64,000 bases of DNA from Agrobacterium cavarae (GTDB lineage Bacteria; Pseudomonadota; Alphaproteobacteria; Rhizobiales; Rhizobiaceae). Of this stretch, positions 44,166 to 53,653 are shown one piece after another. Both the position numbers and the translations under genes were made by a program. The notes beneath the pieces are model-generated. The model worked only from the letters and a program-made list of their open reading frames with translations, did not search any database and was not told the DNA's origin. Location of the stretch: the NCBI RefSeq assembly GCF_004310285.1, contig NZ_SISF01000033.1, positions 62,001 through 126,000 on the forward strand, given 5' to 3'. Within the stretch, counting starts at the first letter, position 1; the number at the start of each line of letters is the position of its first letter.

Positions 44166-45209
44166 TCATCGCCTGCTGCTGCGCAATTCCTCGAAAAACT
44201 CCAGATATTGATCGACGATCCGCTCTGCGGAAAAGCGTGCGGCCAGTTGCTCTCGCCCACCTTGAACCAGCTTCGCTCGAAGCTCGGGCGACCCTTCCAG
44301 ACGCAAGAGCGCCTGCGCCATGCCCTCGACATCGTCGATCTCGGTGAAGAGAGCGCTTTCATCATGCGCAGCTGCCCATGATGGCCCCTCGGTCTTGGTG
44401 GACACCACCGCCACTTCCGCCTTCCACCCTTCAAGCAGCACGTTGCCAAGCGGCTCCTGTCGGCTCGGCACGCAGAACATATCGGCCGCCTTGATGTAGG
44501 CCGCCGGCTCCGAAACCCAGCCGATGAAGCGGACGCGATCGGCAATCCCAAGTTCCTGCGACAGTCGCTCCAGATCGGCTCTATCCGGACCATCTCCAAC
44601 CAGCCACAGCCACAGGTGGGGCGTCGCCGCGACCGCGCGCAGCAAGGTATCGAAACCCTTGGTCGGCACGAAGCGGCCAAGACCGCAAACCAGAGGAACA
44701 TCGTCCGGCGTTGAAAAATCCGACCGCTTGACCACGGAAGTGCGAACCTCGCCCGGAAAATTGGATATAATCGTCGTCTTACCCTGCCAGCCGAGTGTAC
44801 GGCAGTGTTCGATGACATTCGGTGCATTGCCGACGATGGCATCGGTGTTGCCGAAATAGCGGACGTGATGAGGATAATCGCCTAGACGCACAACGCGTAT
44901 GGCATGACCGGTGCCCGGCATCAGCCGCGACGTCGGCGCACGCCACCCCATCACCACATCGGCTGGCCACTGCTTCATCGAGCGCTTCAGCAACTGCGTG
45001 CGCAGCCACCAGTTGGGCCAGCGGCGAAGATAGTAGCCCTCATGCACCGTCCCCCGATCGTCAAGCTCGTGACGCCATGTCACGCCCGGCCGGATGGCGA
45101 ATTGCTGATCTATGCCACGCTCGTGAAAAGCGCGGGTGAGGCGTAAGAAAAACTGCTCGGTGCCGCCATCCGTGCCGAATTGCAGATGAAAGATCCGCTT
45201 CACGCTCAT
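44166..45209 (-). CDS. GT4 glycosyltransferase (copy A)
   Basis: This 347-residue GT-B glycosyltransferase begins KRIFHLQFGTDGGTEQFFLR, the donor-side start of a retaining enzyme. It carries LVCGLGRFVPTKGFDTLLRA and the acid-base loop PSRQEPLGNVLLEGWKA. It is a clear paralogue of the gene at 46063-47097, with which it shares the same start and loops. It probably adds a hexose to the lipopolysaccharide core. It is the last gene of a run of four minus-strand transferase genes. Confidence 0.88.
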   Translation of the reverse strand: MSVKRIFHLQFGTDGGTEQFFLRLTRAFHERGIDQQFAIRPGVTWRHELDDRGTVHEGYYLRRWPNWWLRTQLLKRSMKQWPADVVMGWRAPTSRLMPGTGHAIRVVRLGDYPHHVRYFGNTDAIVGNAPNVIEHCRTLGWQGKTTIISNFPGEVRTSVVKRSDFSTPDDVPLVCGLGRFVPTKGFDTLLRAVAATPHLWLWLVGDGPDRADLERLSQELGIADRVRFIGWVSEPAAYIKAADMFCVPSRQEPLGNVLLEGWKAEVAVVSTKTEGPSWAAAHDESALFTEIDDVEGMAQALLRLEGSPELRAKLVQGGREQLAARFSAERIVDQYLEFFEELRSSRR

Positions 45210-45261
45210 CGTAACGCACTTTCTCCGGCTTGGACTGTAAGGTGATTGTAACGGCTCGAAC

Positions 45262-46056
45262 TCACGAAAAATACTTCCGCTTCGTCGCGATCAGCTTGTC
45301 CACCATAAGCCGCCGCTGTTTGCGCAGACCATAAAGGAAGCTGCGGGCATTACGGCTTCTCGATATCTTTCCGGGATGCGCGATATCGCTGACCGCATCG
45401 GTGGTGGAGACGGGTCGTGGAAAGAAAGAATAGCCGCCGCCAACCCGGGTGATCCAATGGCGAAAGAAGTTATCAACCGGCGCGAAGATCACACGGTGTC
45501 CATCGACGAACTCCTGCGCACCTTTCCTCGACCACAGAATGGCGCCTGTCGTCATTGGAAAATAGTGGGCGGAGCAAAGAGTAAATATATTTTTCCCGAA
45601 GCTCATGGTCTTCAGTGGACGGAAGATTTTGAGCTTCTCATTGCCCATGTTCACGATCCGCCACTCGGGATCATGCGCATTGAGAAAACCGATCGTTTCC
45701 GTCACGATCGCCTGCAGGGCTTCATGCGGTGCGGCGTCATCTTCGATCACGAGGCAGTAGGATCTGTCCGTCCGAAGAAACGCCTTCGCCGCATTCAAGT
45801 GACTGTAATAGCAGCCGATTTCGCCACCAACCAACTCGCGCCCCATATAGCGTCTGGCAGCCGCGGCATCATAATCGGCGACCGTATCGAGGGACAGCTT
45901 GCGTCCATCGAAAGCCGAGAGACGCTCGAATGCAACACCGGCTTTCTCAAGCGCCACCGATACCTTTGAGAAACGCTCCGTGCTGCCATCCAGATTGATG
46001 ACGTAGCAGCAGAAATCGGCATTTGCCGGGATGTCATTTGAGTTGGAGACCATCAA
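45262..46056 (-). CDS. GT25 family glycosyltransferase
   Basis: This 264-residue protein of the GT25 (LPS beta-glycosyltransferase) family has the N-terminal CCYVINLDGSTERFSKV, the GEIGCYYSHLNAAKAFL motif, the metal-site SYCLVIEDDAAP and a C-terminal basic tail (RKQRRLMVDKLIATKRKYF). The family transfers galactose or glucose onto lipopolysaccharide at the inner face of the cytoplasmic membrane. It lies 52 bases before copy A and 6 bases after the GT4 gene at 46063, so the run is an operon. Confidence 0.88.
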   Translation of the reverse strand: MMVSNSNDIPANADFCCYVINLDGSTERFSKVSVALEKAGVAFERLSAFDGRKLSLDTVADYDAAAARRYMGRELVGGEIGCYYSHLNAAKAFLRTDRSYCLVIEDDAAPHEALQAIVTETIGFLNAHDPEWRIVNMGNEKLKIFRPLKTMSFGKNIFTLCSAHYFPMTTGAILWSRKGAQEFVDGHRVIFAPVDNFFRHWITRVGGGYSFFPRPVSTTDAVSDIAHPGKISRSRNARSFLYGLRKQRRLMVDKLIATKRKYFS

Positions 46057-46062
46057 AACGCC

Positions 46063-47097
46063 CTACCGTTTCATCTGCTTGAACAGATCGAGATAGGCAT
46101 CCACCACCGCATCCTTGCGGAAATCGGCGTCGAGCCTCGCCCTGCCCTGCTCTCGCAGTTTCACCGCCAGTTGATCATCTGTGCGGATGCGATTGATCGC
46201 CGCAAGGGTGCCATCCACATCGTCGATGTCACACATGAGCGCATCTTCCCCATCTCGAATGAACCAGGACGGCCCTTCGGAACGGGTGGAGACCACCGGC
46301 ACATCCGCCTGCCAGGCTTCGAGCACCACATTGCCAAGCGGCTCATGGCGCGATGGCATAACGAAGATCGAGCCCGCGGCAACATAATTCATCGGCTCTT
46401 CGACCCAGCCAGTGAAGCGCGTGCGGTCTGCCATGCCCAGTTCCTGCACCAGTTGCTCCATCTCGGCCCGCTTGTCGCCTTCGCCGATCAGCCACAGCCA
46501 GGCATCGGGAATTTGCGCCACGGCCTTGATCAGAACATCGAACCCCTTGCGCCGGATGAACCGTCCGGTGCCCACGACGAGGAAGGCATCTTCCGGTGTA
46601 CCCATGCTGGCACGCGATACCGGCTTGATGGTGGTTTCACGAACGAAATTGGAGACGACCTTGACCGGCTTCGTCCATCCCAATTGCACGCAGGCCTCGG
46701 CAATGCCGGGCGCATTGGCGACAATGAGATCGTTGTTACGGAAATTCTTGAGATGACGGGGATAGTCGCCAAGCCGCGTCAGCCGCACGCTGTTGCCGTG
46801 TGCTGGAACAAGCCGCGAGGAGCGCGACATCCAGGCCATGACCACATCCGGCTTCCATTCGCGCATGATTTTGTTCACCTGCCAGCGAAGCCAAAGCGCC
46901 TTCGGCGAGATGCGGCGATATTCGCTTTCAATGGTAGGACCAAGGGCTGCAATCTCGTCGCGCCAGATGCGACCCGGACGCACGATAAAGCGCTGCTCGA
47001 TGCCACGATCGCCAAACGCTGTTGCCAGATTGACGAAAAAGCGCTCGGCACCACCCTCCTTGCCGAAATGCATATGAAGAATTCTTTCGGCACTCAT
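46063..47097 (-). CDS. GT4 glycosyltransferase (copy B)
   Basis: This GT-B enzyme has about 344 residues and is paralogous to the gene at 44166-45209. It begins MSAERILHMHFGKEGGAERF, then has VVGTGRFIRRKGFDVLIKAV and PSRHEPLGNVVLEAWQADVP with the acid-base EPLGNVVLE. The ATG at 47097 is chosen because it aligns with copy A; the codon at 47121 would add eight residues. The two copies flank a GT25 gene, as would follow from a duplication in a core-oligosaccharide operon. Confidence 0.88.
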   Translation of the reverse strand: MSAERILHMHFGKEGGAERFFVNLATAFGDRGIEQRFIVRPGRIWRDEIAALGPTIESEYRRISPKALWLRWQVNKIMREWKPDVVMAWMSRSSRLVPAHGNSVRLTRLGDYPRHLKNFRNNDLIVANAPGIAEACVQLGWTKPVKVVSNFVRETTIKPVSRASMGTPEDAFLVVGTGRFIRRKGFDVLIKAVAQIPDAWLWLIGEGDKRAEMEQLVQELGMADRTRFTGWVEEPMNYVAAGSIFVMPSRHEPLGNVVLEAWQADVPVVSTRSEGPSWFIRDGEDALMCDIDDVDGTLAAINRIRTDDQLAVKLREQGRARLDADFRKDAVVDAYLDLFKQMKR

Positions 47098-47246
47098 CCA
47101 ATTCGCTCCGCACCCGGCCAATGCTTAAGCGCTATATAACCGCGTCCGATAATAGTCCACGTGACTTATCGGGCAAAAGCGTGCTTGGCGGTCTTGCGCA
47201 CAATAAAGGTAGCCAGAAACTGAAGCTTACACAGACCCAATGACCG

Positions 47247-48059
47247 TCAGGGCGCGGAATCTTTCCAGAAAATCTCTCTGATGGCGCCGCGCTTGGTCAA
47301 GAAAACCACGAGCTGCCGGTGGATCTGGCTGATCTCGTTCCAGCCCCGACGCAGCTTTCTCAGTTTCAGCCGCCAGCCCTTGGGGCGAGCGGCCTTACCG
47401 AACTTGGCAATATCGGAGTTGTACTCATAGTGCCGCTGCGTTGCCATTGCCGGCTGGACGATGAAAGGCTTCAACTGCCGGAAGACCGGCGACACCGTGT
47501 CATTGAAGAGAAAATGATCGATAGGAACCCTCATCCGTCCGCGATAGGACAGCGCTATCTGCGCAGCCCGGCGTGACAGAATATAGGCCCCGCCCCCGAC
47601 ATGCCGTGAATACATACGGTGCAGAGCGCGCTCCGTGCCCGGAACCTTGATCTCGGCATCCCCCAAAAGAACCTTGGAGCTGCCGGAGCCGAACTTCTCC
47701 AGCTTGATCACGTCCACATGGGAGGGAATCCAGTCATCCGACCTCAAGGCATTCGCGACATCGCCCGAGAGAAACACATCGTCCTCAAGCATCAAACCGA
47801 ACCGCGCGCCTGTCTGCAAAAAGGCTTCCCAGGCATAGGTATGGCTCACCGTGCAGGACCGGTCGCCAAGGCCCAGCGCACCGAGTGGCCCCGCAGGTGT
47901 AATGACGCCATCCAGAACCGCCTCATCCACCTTCGTCGCATCGCAGGCATCGACGCGGGTAAACGCCACGCCACGTTCTTCCAGATGATGGGACACGCGC
48001 TGCAGCCTGTCCTCGCGACGCGCAAGGTTGATGACGAAAACGGGAATGGCCTGGTTCAT
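47247..48059 (-). CDS. GT25 family glycosyltransferase
   Basis: This 270-residue GT25 enzyme has IPVFVINLARREDRLQRVSH at the N-terminus, CTVSHTYAWEAFL, the metal-binding FGLMLEDDVFLSGD and GGGAYILSRRAAQIAL. The C-terminal tail is strongly basic (KGWRLKLRKLRRGWNEI), suited to membrane association. The ATG at 48059 is preceded by GGAAGAG. The upstream open frame to 48836 is antisense to gmd and not real. It is divergent from gmd and 149 bases before the copy B gene. Confidence 0.88.
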   Translation of the reverse strand: MNQAIPVFVINLARREDRLQRVSHHLEERGVAFTRVDACDATKVDEAVLDGVITPAGPLGALGLGDRSCTVSHTYAWEAFLQTGARFGLMLEDDVFLSGDVANALRSDDWIPSHVDVIKLEKFGSGSSKVLLGDAEIKVPGTERALHRMYSRHVGGGAYILSRRAAQIALSYRGRMRVPIDHFLFNDTVSPVFRQLKPFIVQPAMATQRHYEYNSDIAKFGKAARPKGWRLKLRKLRRGWNEISQIHRQLVVFLTKRGAIREIFWKDSAP

Positions 48060-48293
48060 GTCGCACTCTTCCAACTCTTGAAGTCCAACAAGGCCTTCGC
48101 AGCTCAGCGACTCTATAGGCTTTTCAACGATCACAGCACAAGATGTGTCGCCGGCAAGGTCCGGTCTCGATACTCTCAAGACATCGGCATTAACTTCCCG
48201 GTTTATTTTGCCGACGACTTGCGGTATCGCAGCGTGAACGCGCGCCTGCTTCTGCTCGACGCGCCAGCGCGAAGAAAAGATGAAAGCAAGCCG

Positions 48294-49349
48294 ATGTCCG
48301 AAAAAGTGAAAGTAGCCCTCATTACCGGCGTCACCGGTCAGGATGGTGCCTATCTGGCTCAACTGCTGCTCGATAAGGGCTACATCGTCCATGGCATCAA
48401 GCGCCGCTCCTCGTCCTTCAATACGGGCCGTATCGAAAACATCTATCAGGATCCGCACGAGGAAAACCCACGCTTCATCCTGCATTATGGCGACATGACG
48501 GACGCAACCAACCTCATTCGCATCGTTCAGGAAACCCAGCCGGACGAAATCTACAATCTCGCCGCCCAAAGCCACGTTCAGGTTTCCTTCGAAACGCCGG
48601 AATACACCGCCAATGCCGACGGCATAGGCACGCTTCGCCTGCTGGAGGCGATCCGAATTCTCGGTCTCGAAAAGAAGACACGCTTCTACCAGGCGTCCAC
48701 CTCCGAGCTTTACGGCCTCGTGCAGGAAGTGCCTCAGCGAGAAACCACGCCCTTCTATCCCCGCAGCCCATACGCTGCAGCCAAGCTCTACGCCTACTGG
48801 ATCGTGGTGAATTACCGCGAGGCCTACGGCCTGCATGCCTCAAACGGCATCCTTTTCAACCATGAAAGCCCGCTGCGCGGCGAAACCTTCGTCACCCGAA
48901 AAATCACCCGCGCCGCCGCCGCCATCAAGCTCGGCCGCCAAGAAAAGCTCTACCTCGGAAACCTCGACGCCAAGCGCGACTGGGGCCATGCAAAAGAATA
49001 TGTGCGCGGCATGTGGCTGATGATGCAGCAGAACAAGCCAGACGACTACGTTCTCGCCACCGGCGAAACCACCCCCGTCCGCACCTTCGTGGAATGGGCC
49101 TTCGCCGACGCCGGCTTCACCCTGGGATGGGAAGGCGAAGGCGTCAACGAGAAGGGCATCGATACCGCAACCGGCAAGGTTCTGGTGGAAGTCGACCCCC
49201 GCTACTTCCGCCCAACGGAAGTCGATCTCCTGATCGGCGACCCAACGAAGGCTCATGAGAAGCTGGGCTGGAAGCATGAGACGAGTGTGCGGGAGCTTGT
49301 GCGTGAAATGGTGGAGAGCGACCTCGTCGTAATGGCGGGTGCGCCGTGA
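48294..49349 (+). CDS. gmd: GDP-mannose 4,6-dehydratase
   Basis: This 351-residue enzyme converts GDP-mannose to GDP-4-keto-6-deoxymannose, the branch point to GDP-fucose and other deoxysugars. The extended SDR fold shows ALITGVTGQDGAYLAQLLL for NAD(P) binding, YQASTSELYGLVQEVPQ and the YxxxK pair in YPRSPYAAAKLYAYW. FNHESPLRGETFVTRKITRA and PRYFRPTEVDLLIGD close the family signature. The ATG at 48294 gives the usual start. It heads the deoxysugar genes on the plus strand. Confidence 0.97.
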   Translation: MSEKVKVALITGVTGQDGAYLAQLLLDKGYIVHGIKRRSSSFNTGRIENIYQDPHEENPRFILHYGDMTDATNLIRIVQETQPDEIYNLAAQSHVQVSFETPEYTANADGIGTLRLLEAIRILGLEKKTRFYQASTSELYGLVQEVPQRETTPFYPRSPYAAAKLYAYWIVVNYREAYGLHASNGILFNHESPLRGETFVTRKITRAAAAIKLGRQEKLYLGNLDAKRDWGHAKEYVRGMWLMMQQNKPDDYVLATGETTPVRTFVEWAFADAGFTLGWEGEGVNEKGIDTATGKVLVEVDPRYFRPTEVDLLIGDPTKAHEKLGWKHETSVRELVREMVESDLVVMAGAP

Positions 49350-49380
49350 AGCGAGAAGTCCAGGCTGTTAAGGAAAGCAC

Positions 49381-50322
49381 ATGAAGATTTTGCTGACTGG
49401 CGGACGTGGGATGGTTGGCCGCAACATCCTGGAGCAGGCGGCAAAAAGAGGCGCTGAGGTCCATGCTCCCACAAGTGAGGTCCTTGACCTTACCAATGCT
49501 GCCAAAACGGCGGAATTCGTCCAATCGCTTCAGCCATCGATTATCGTCCACGCCGCGGGACGGGTCGGCGGAATTCAGGCCAATATTCGTGAACCTGTTC
49601 GTTTTCTGACAGAAAACTGGAGCATGGGTGAGAATATCGTCCGGGCAGCGAGAGCGGCAGGCGTCAAGCGACTGATCAATCTTGGAAGCTCGTGCATGTA
49701 TCCGCGCGGCCACATGGACCCGCTGAAAGAAGATATGGTGCTGGGTGGACCCCTCGAGCACACCAACGAGGGTTACGCCATCGCCAAATGCGCGGTCGCT
49801 CGACTTTGCGACTATGTCACGCGGGAGGACGGCGAGTATCAGTACAAGACGCTCATTCCCTGCAACCTTTACGGTCGTTTCGACAAGTTCGATCCTGCCG
49901 TCTCCCATATGATCCCCGCCGTCATACACAAGCTGCATTCCGCCAAAGAAAGCGGTGCAGAAGCAGTTGATATTTGGGGCGATGGCAACGCCCGCAGAGA
50001 ATTCATGTTTGCCGAGGACTTGGCAGAGGCCATCTTCTTCGCCATCGACCATTTCGAGGCGCTGCCCGCGCTGACCAATATTGGCCTTGGATACGATTAT
50101 ACGATCAATGAATACTACGCCGCAGCCGCAGAGGTCATAGGCTTCAAGGGCAGCTTCGTCCATGATCTTTCCAAGCCGGTCGGCATGGCGAGAAAGCTTC
50201 TGGACGTGACCCGCCAGACAGAGCTCGGATGGGTGCCTCGCACCAAGTTGCATGACGGCATTCGCAAGACTTACGACTATTATCTTTCCAAGGAAGTACA
50301 GAATGTCCTATCCGCTCGCTAA
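49381..50322 (+). CDS. GDP-L-fucose synthase homologue (epimerase/reductase)
   Basis: This 313-residue extended SDR enzyme has KILLTGGRGMVGRNILEQA, INLGSSCMYPRGHMDPLKED and the catalytic Tyr/Lys in GYAIAKCAVARLCDYV. By family it takes the keto-deoxysugar made by Gmd through 3,5-epimerisation and reduction to GDP-L-fucose. Because it overlaps a ColD-like gene by 20 bases, it could instead be the related GDP-colitose synthase ColC, which acts on the 3,6-dideoxy intermediate. It is slightly shorter than E. coli Fcl, and its sequence does not settle the choice. It starts 31 bases after gmd. Confidence 0.85.
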   Translation: MKILLTGGRGMVGRNILEQAAKRGAEVHAPTSEVLDLTNAAKTAEFVQSLQPSIIVHAAGRVGGIQANIREPVRFLTENWSMGENIVRAARAAGVKRLINLGSSCMYPRGHMDPLKEDMVLGGPLEHTNEGYAIAKCAVARLCDYVTREDGEYQYKTLIPCNLYGRFDKFDPAVSHMIPAVIHKLHSAKESGAEAVDIWGDGNARREFMFAEDLAEAIFFAIDHFEALPALTNIGLGYDYTINEYYAAAAEVIGFKGSFVHDLSKPVGMARKLLDVTRQTELGWVPRTKLHDGIRKTYDYYLSKEVQNVLSAR

Positions 50323-51481
50323 TTCTGCCTGGGACCATGAGGAATATGAAGCCATTCAATCGGTCATCCAGTCCGGCATGTTCACGATGGGACAGAAGGT
50401 TGCCGAATTCGAAAAGGCCTTTGCGGACTATGTCGGCAGCCGGTACTGCGTCATGGTCAATTCCGGGTCCTCCGCAAATCTCGTGATGATCGGCGCGCTC
50501 CGATACAAATCGGAATCACCGCTTTTGCCGGGAGCCGAGGTGATCGTTCCGGCCGTATCGTGGAGCACTACCTACTATCCGCTCTATCAATATGGGCTGA
50601 AGTTGCGCTTTGTTGATATCGACAAGGACACTTTGAACTTCGACCTGGAAAAGCTCGAACAGGCGATCACGCCTAACACGCGGGCGATATTAGCCGTCAA
50701 CCTTCTCGGCAATCCCAACGACTTCAACAAGATCAAGACCATCATAGGCGATCGCGACATCGTTCTGTTGGAAGACAACTGCGAGTCCATGGGCGCAACA
50801 TTTGAAGGAAAGCAGACGGGCACCTTCGGCCTCATGGGAACCTATAGCTCCTTCTTCAGCCACCATATCTCCACCATGGAAGGTGGAATGGTCGTTACCG
50901 ACGACGAGGAAATCTATCACATCCTGCTGGCTCTGCGCGCGCATGGCTGGACTCGAAATCTGCCGAAGCAGAACCGAATCACGACCGACAAGAGCGACGA
51001 CCCCTTCACCGAGGCCTTCCGCTTCGTTCTTCCCGGCTACAATCTGCGCCCTCTCGAAATGAGCGGTGCTTTGGGACTGGCTCAACTGCGCAAACTACCG
51101 ATGATCGTTCGCGAGAGACGAAACAACGCGGAACGTTTCCTCCAGATCATGAAGCAATTTCCCTATCTCAGAACCCAGAAGGAAATCGGCGAAAGTAGCT
51201 GGTTCGGCTTTAGCATGATTGTCGAACCAGACGCCAACGTAAGCCGCGAACATCTGATCTCAGCTCTGACGGCTGCAAAGGTCGACACCCGACCCATCGT
51301 CGCAGGCAATTTTGCCAAGAACGAAGTGCTGAAATGGTTCGACTATACGATTGCAGGCGACCTTACAAATGCCGAGCGGATCGACGACGCAGGCTTCTTC
51401 ATCGGTAACCATCATTACCCGCTGGACAGTGAATTCTCGACGCTTGACGACGCCCTTGGGGCTTCAATGCAAAAAAACTAA
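50303..51481 (+). CDS. ColD-like PLP-dependent sugar 3-dehydratase
   Basis: This 392-residue protein has the DegT/DnrJ/EryC1 aminotransferase fold (MVNSGSSANLVMIGAL, VPAVSWSTTYYPLYQYGL, LLEDNCESMGATFEG). The residue that should be the PLP-linking lysine falls in SSFFSHHISTMEGGMVV, with His187 and His188 and no lysine. Replacement of lysine by histidine is the mark of ColD and RfbH-type enzymes that remove the 3-hydroxyl, and the following LRAHGWTRNLP also fits ColD. With Gmd upstream, the product would be a GDP-3,6-dideoxyhexose, on the way to GDP-colitose. It overlaps the previous gene, with AGGAAG before its ATG. Confidence 0.85.
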   Translation: MSYPLANSAWDHEEYEAIQSVIQSGMFTMGQKVAEFEKAFADYVGSRYCVMVNSGSSANLVMIGALRYKSESPLLPGAEVIVPAVSWSTTYYPLYQYGLKLRFVDIDKDTLNFDLEKLEQAITPNTRAILAVNLLGNPNDFNKIKTIIGDRDIVLLEDNCESMGATFEGKQTGTFGLMGTYSSFFSHHISTMEGGMVVTDDEEIYHILLALRAHGWTRNLPKQNRITTDKSDDPFTEAFRFVLPGYNLRPLEMSGALGLAQLRKLPMIVRERRNNAERFLQIMKQFPYLRTQKEIGESSWFGFSMIVEPDANVSREHLISALTAAKVDTRPIVAGNFAKNEVLKWFDYTIAGDLTNAERIDDAGFFIGNHHYPLDSEFSTLDDALGASMQKN

Positions 51482-51516
51482 ATTCCTAGGCTAACTTCTG
51501 TGATCGGACCAACGTT

Positions 51517-52509
51517 ATGGCGTGTCGCCTGAGAATTCAGCCAAGAGGTGGGACTGCCAATCAATTGTTGCAGTTCATGCTCGCTAAAAACATTGAGCGC
51601 GTCGTCGGCGACGTGAATGTTAGCGGCTGCCATATCCCAGAATGGGGTTTGCATGCAGCGGCAGATAATCACCCTCACAAAATGATAGAGCTGGCTCTGA
51701 CCGGCAACTACATCTACCACGAAGACGTCGTTGACATCATTCGCAGAGGGCTCGCGTCGAATATTTTGTTAAAGGGGCACTCGTTCAGAATGTCGAATTA
51801 CGCCCCGCCAGAATTTTATCGGCCGCTCATTGGCTCACGATTCGACAATGTAAAAGGATATGGCTCCGAACACGTCGTGTTTCACATTCGTGGTGGCGAC
51901 ATTCTCACCCCGGCGCACCAAGATTACTATCCTATTCCGTTTTCCTACATCGACGCTGTTCTGGAGAATACCAATGCAGCACCCGTCTTCATCGGGCAGT
52001 TAGAAAACAGCTACTACGCAGAAAAACTCCGCGAGCGCTATCCAAAATCTATCTTTTCTAAACCACAGACAGCGGTTGAGGACTTTGAGACCCTACGACG
52101 GTCTCGCGAGATTGCAGTATCGATCAGTTCGTTCGCGTGGCTCGCCGCTTGGTTGTCGCACGCAACAACCATCCATTTACCTGTCGCCGGCATGCTGAAC
52201 CCAGTTCAGCGTCCAGACATAGATCTGCTCCCGTTGGAAGATCCACGGTACAAGTTCTATCGTTTCGATGAGTTTAAATGGAACGCAACGCCAAGCGACA
52301 TCGAGACACTTTGGCAAAATCGTAAGCATGCCCTCTTTAGTCGAGAAGAGATGGCGGAGATAAAATTTTCCGCTGCAGACCGCACGAGAGCAAAATCTCG
52401 TCGTTCTCGGGTGAAATTATATGCCCGAGCACTACTCACTTTGTCAGCAGATAAAATCTGCCAAGCTGCCTGTTCGCCTCTCAAGTGGCATGGCACGGTG
52501 AGAAACTAG
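51517..52509 (+). CDS. GT11-like fucosyltransferase-fold protein
   Basis: This 330-residue protein starts RIQPRGGTANQLLQFMLAKN, comparable with the GGLGNQMFQ start of GT11 enzymes. It carries VVFHIRGGDILTP, an HxRxGD donor-site motif of alpha-1,2/alpha-1,6 fucosyltransferases and O-fucosyltransferases. SISSFAWLAAWLSHATTIHL resembles the C-terminal NSTFSWWGAWL motif. The last 60 residues are basic. I infer a GDP-fucose (or GDP-colitose) transferase, but similarity is remote. The gene is AT-richer than its upstream neighbours and has no clear ribosome site. Confidence 0.6.
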   Translation: MACRLRIQPRGGTANQLLQFMLAKNIERVVGDVNVSGCHIPEWGLHAAADNHPHKMIELALTGNYIYHEDVVDIIRRGLASNILLKGHSFRMSNYAPPEFYRPLIGSRFDNVKGYGSEHVVFHIRGGDILTPAHQDYYPIPFSYIDAVLENTNAAPVFIGQLENSYYAEKLRERYPKSIFSKPQTAVEDFETLRRSREIAVSISSFAWLAAWLSHATTIHLPVAGMLNPVQRPDIDLLPLEDPRYKFYRFDEFKWNATPSDIETLWQNRKHALFSREEMAEIKFSAADRTRAKSRRSRVKLYARALLTLSADKICQAACSPLKWHGTVRN

Positions 52510-52581
52510 TTTTTTATGAGAATGGCGCTGCAGGCTACGCGATACGATCGCGTTCGGTAGCGTGGAAATGAGAGCAAGGAC

Positions 52582-53602
52582 ATGACGTTGCGGCCAGTTA
52601 TTTATGCTCCCCAGCAAGAGAACATGGCGAATATATTTTGCCAGCCTGGCACTAGAGGCGATGAGCAAAATATATGGCACCTAATTCAAACCCGTTTTCG
52701 ACAGCACGGCTATGAGTTGTATACTCCCGAGAATTATCACGGTGCATTAGAGGATGTTGCCTGGGTCATCTTTCAAAACATGCCCAGAGACTTCAAACCT
52801 ATGCGCCTTACCAAACGGGTCAAACGAGCCGTCAATCAAATGCTGGGCAAGGGAACATTCTACCAGTGCTGCATAAAAGCAGGCTTAGCAGATAGGATCG
52901 CGGTTGCTCTATATGAACCTCCTATCGTAGAAGAATTTGCTTACGACAGAAAAAATCACTGTGATTTCACGGTTATATTTACATGGAGCAAAGATCTCCT
53001 AGAATTAGGAGGCAGATATAAAGAGTTTGTCTTTCCACAGCTCGATGCTTTGCCGCTACAACCAAGTCCGCACTTCCAAGATAGAAAGCTTATTTGTAAC
53101 TTCTCCGCTAATAAGGTATCCACACATCCTGACGAACTCTACACCGCTAGAATAGAGACGATAAAATTCTTAGAACAGCATTGTATAGATGACTTTGATC
53201 ACTACGGCGCGAGATGGACCGGGGAATACAAGTCTTGGCGCGGCAAAGTTGAGAACAAACTGGCGACAATGTCAAATTATCGTTTTAATCTATGCTACGA
53301 AAATGCACAAAATCTGCGCGGCTATTTGACGGAGAAAATATTTGATGCTTTCCACGCTGGCTGCGTCCCGATCCATTTTGGGTGCTCCAGACATCGAGGA
53401 CATGATTCCAATCGATACATTCATTGATCGCCGGAGATTCTCCTCCGACGGAGAGCTCTTGGAATTCTTGAGAAGCGTCGATGAATCGCAGTGGAGAACA
53501 TTCATAGAGGCTGCGCGGCAATACCTTCTAAGCGACGCGCACCAAAAGTACACCGCAAATGGAATGTTTTCACTCTTAAAGACTGGACTGAAGATATCAT
53601 GA
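52582..53602 (+). pseudogene. GT10 alpha-1,3-fucosyltransferase with a frameshift
   Basis: The first frame (from 52582) encodes a GT10-type enzyme through MSNYRFNLCYENAQNLRGYL and TEKIFDAFHAGCVPIHFG. It then runs into an unrelated tail, CSRHRGHDSNRYIH. The expected continuation, APDIEDMIPIDTFIDRRRF, lies in the next frame and continues to a stop at 53602. Skipping T53383 (in GGG-T-GCT) restores one protein of about 339 residues. The break cuts through the donor-binding region, so the two halves should not work separately. It may be an inactivating mutation, a reversible switch or a sequencing error; there is no long homopolymer or tandem repeat at the site. Confidence 0.8.
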
Positions 53603-53653
53603 CTTAAACGGACATAGAATATCGAGTTCGTTTGTGCAGCGCGCGAAGTTTGC

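Noticed and set aside
53342..53602. Separate small gene of 86 residues
   Set aside because: Its sequence is the expected C-terminal part of the GT10 enzyme in the next frame, so it is half of a frameshifted gene.
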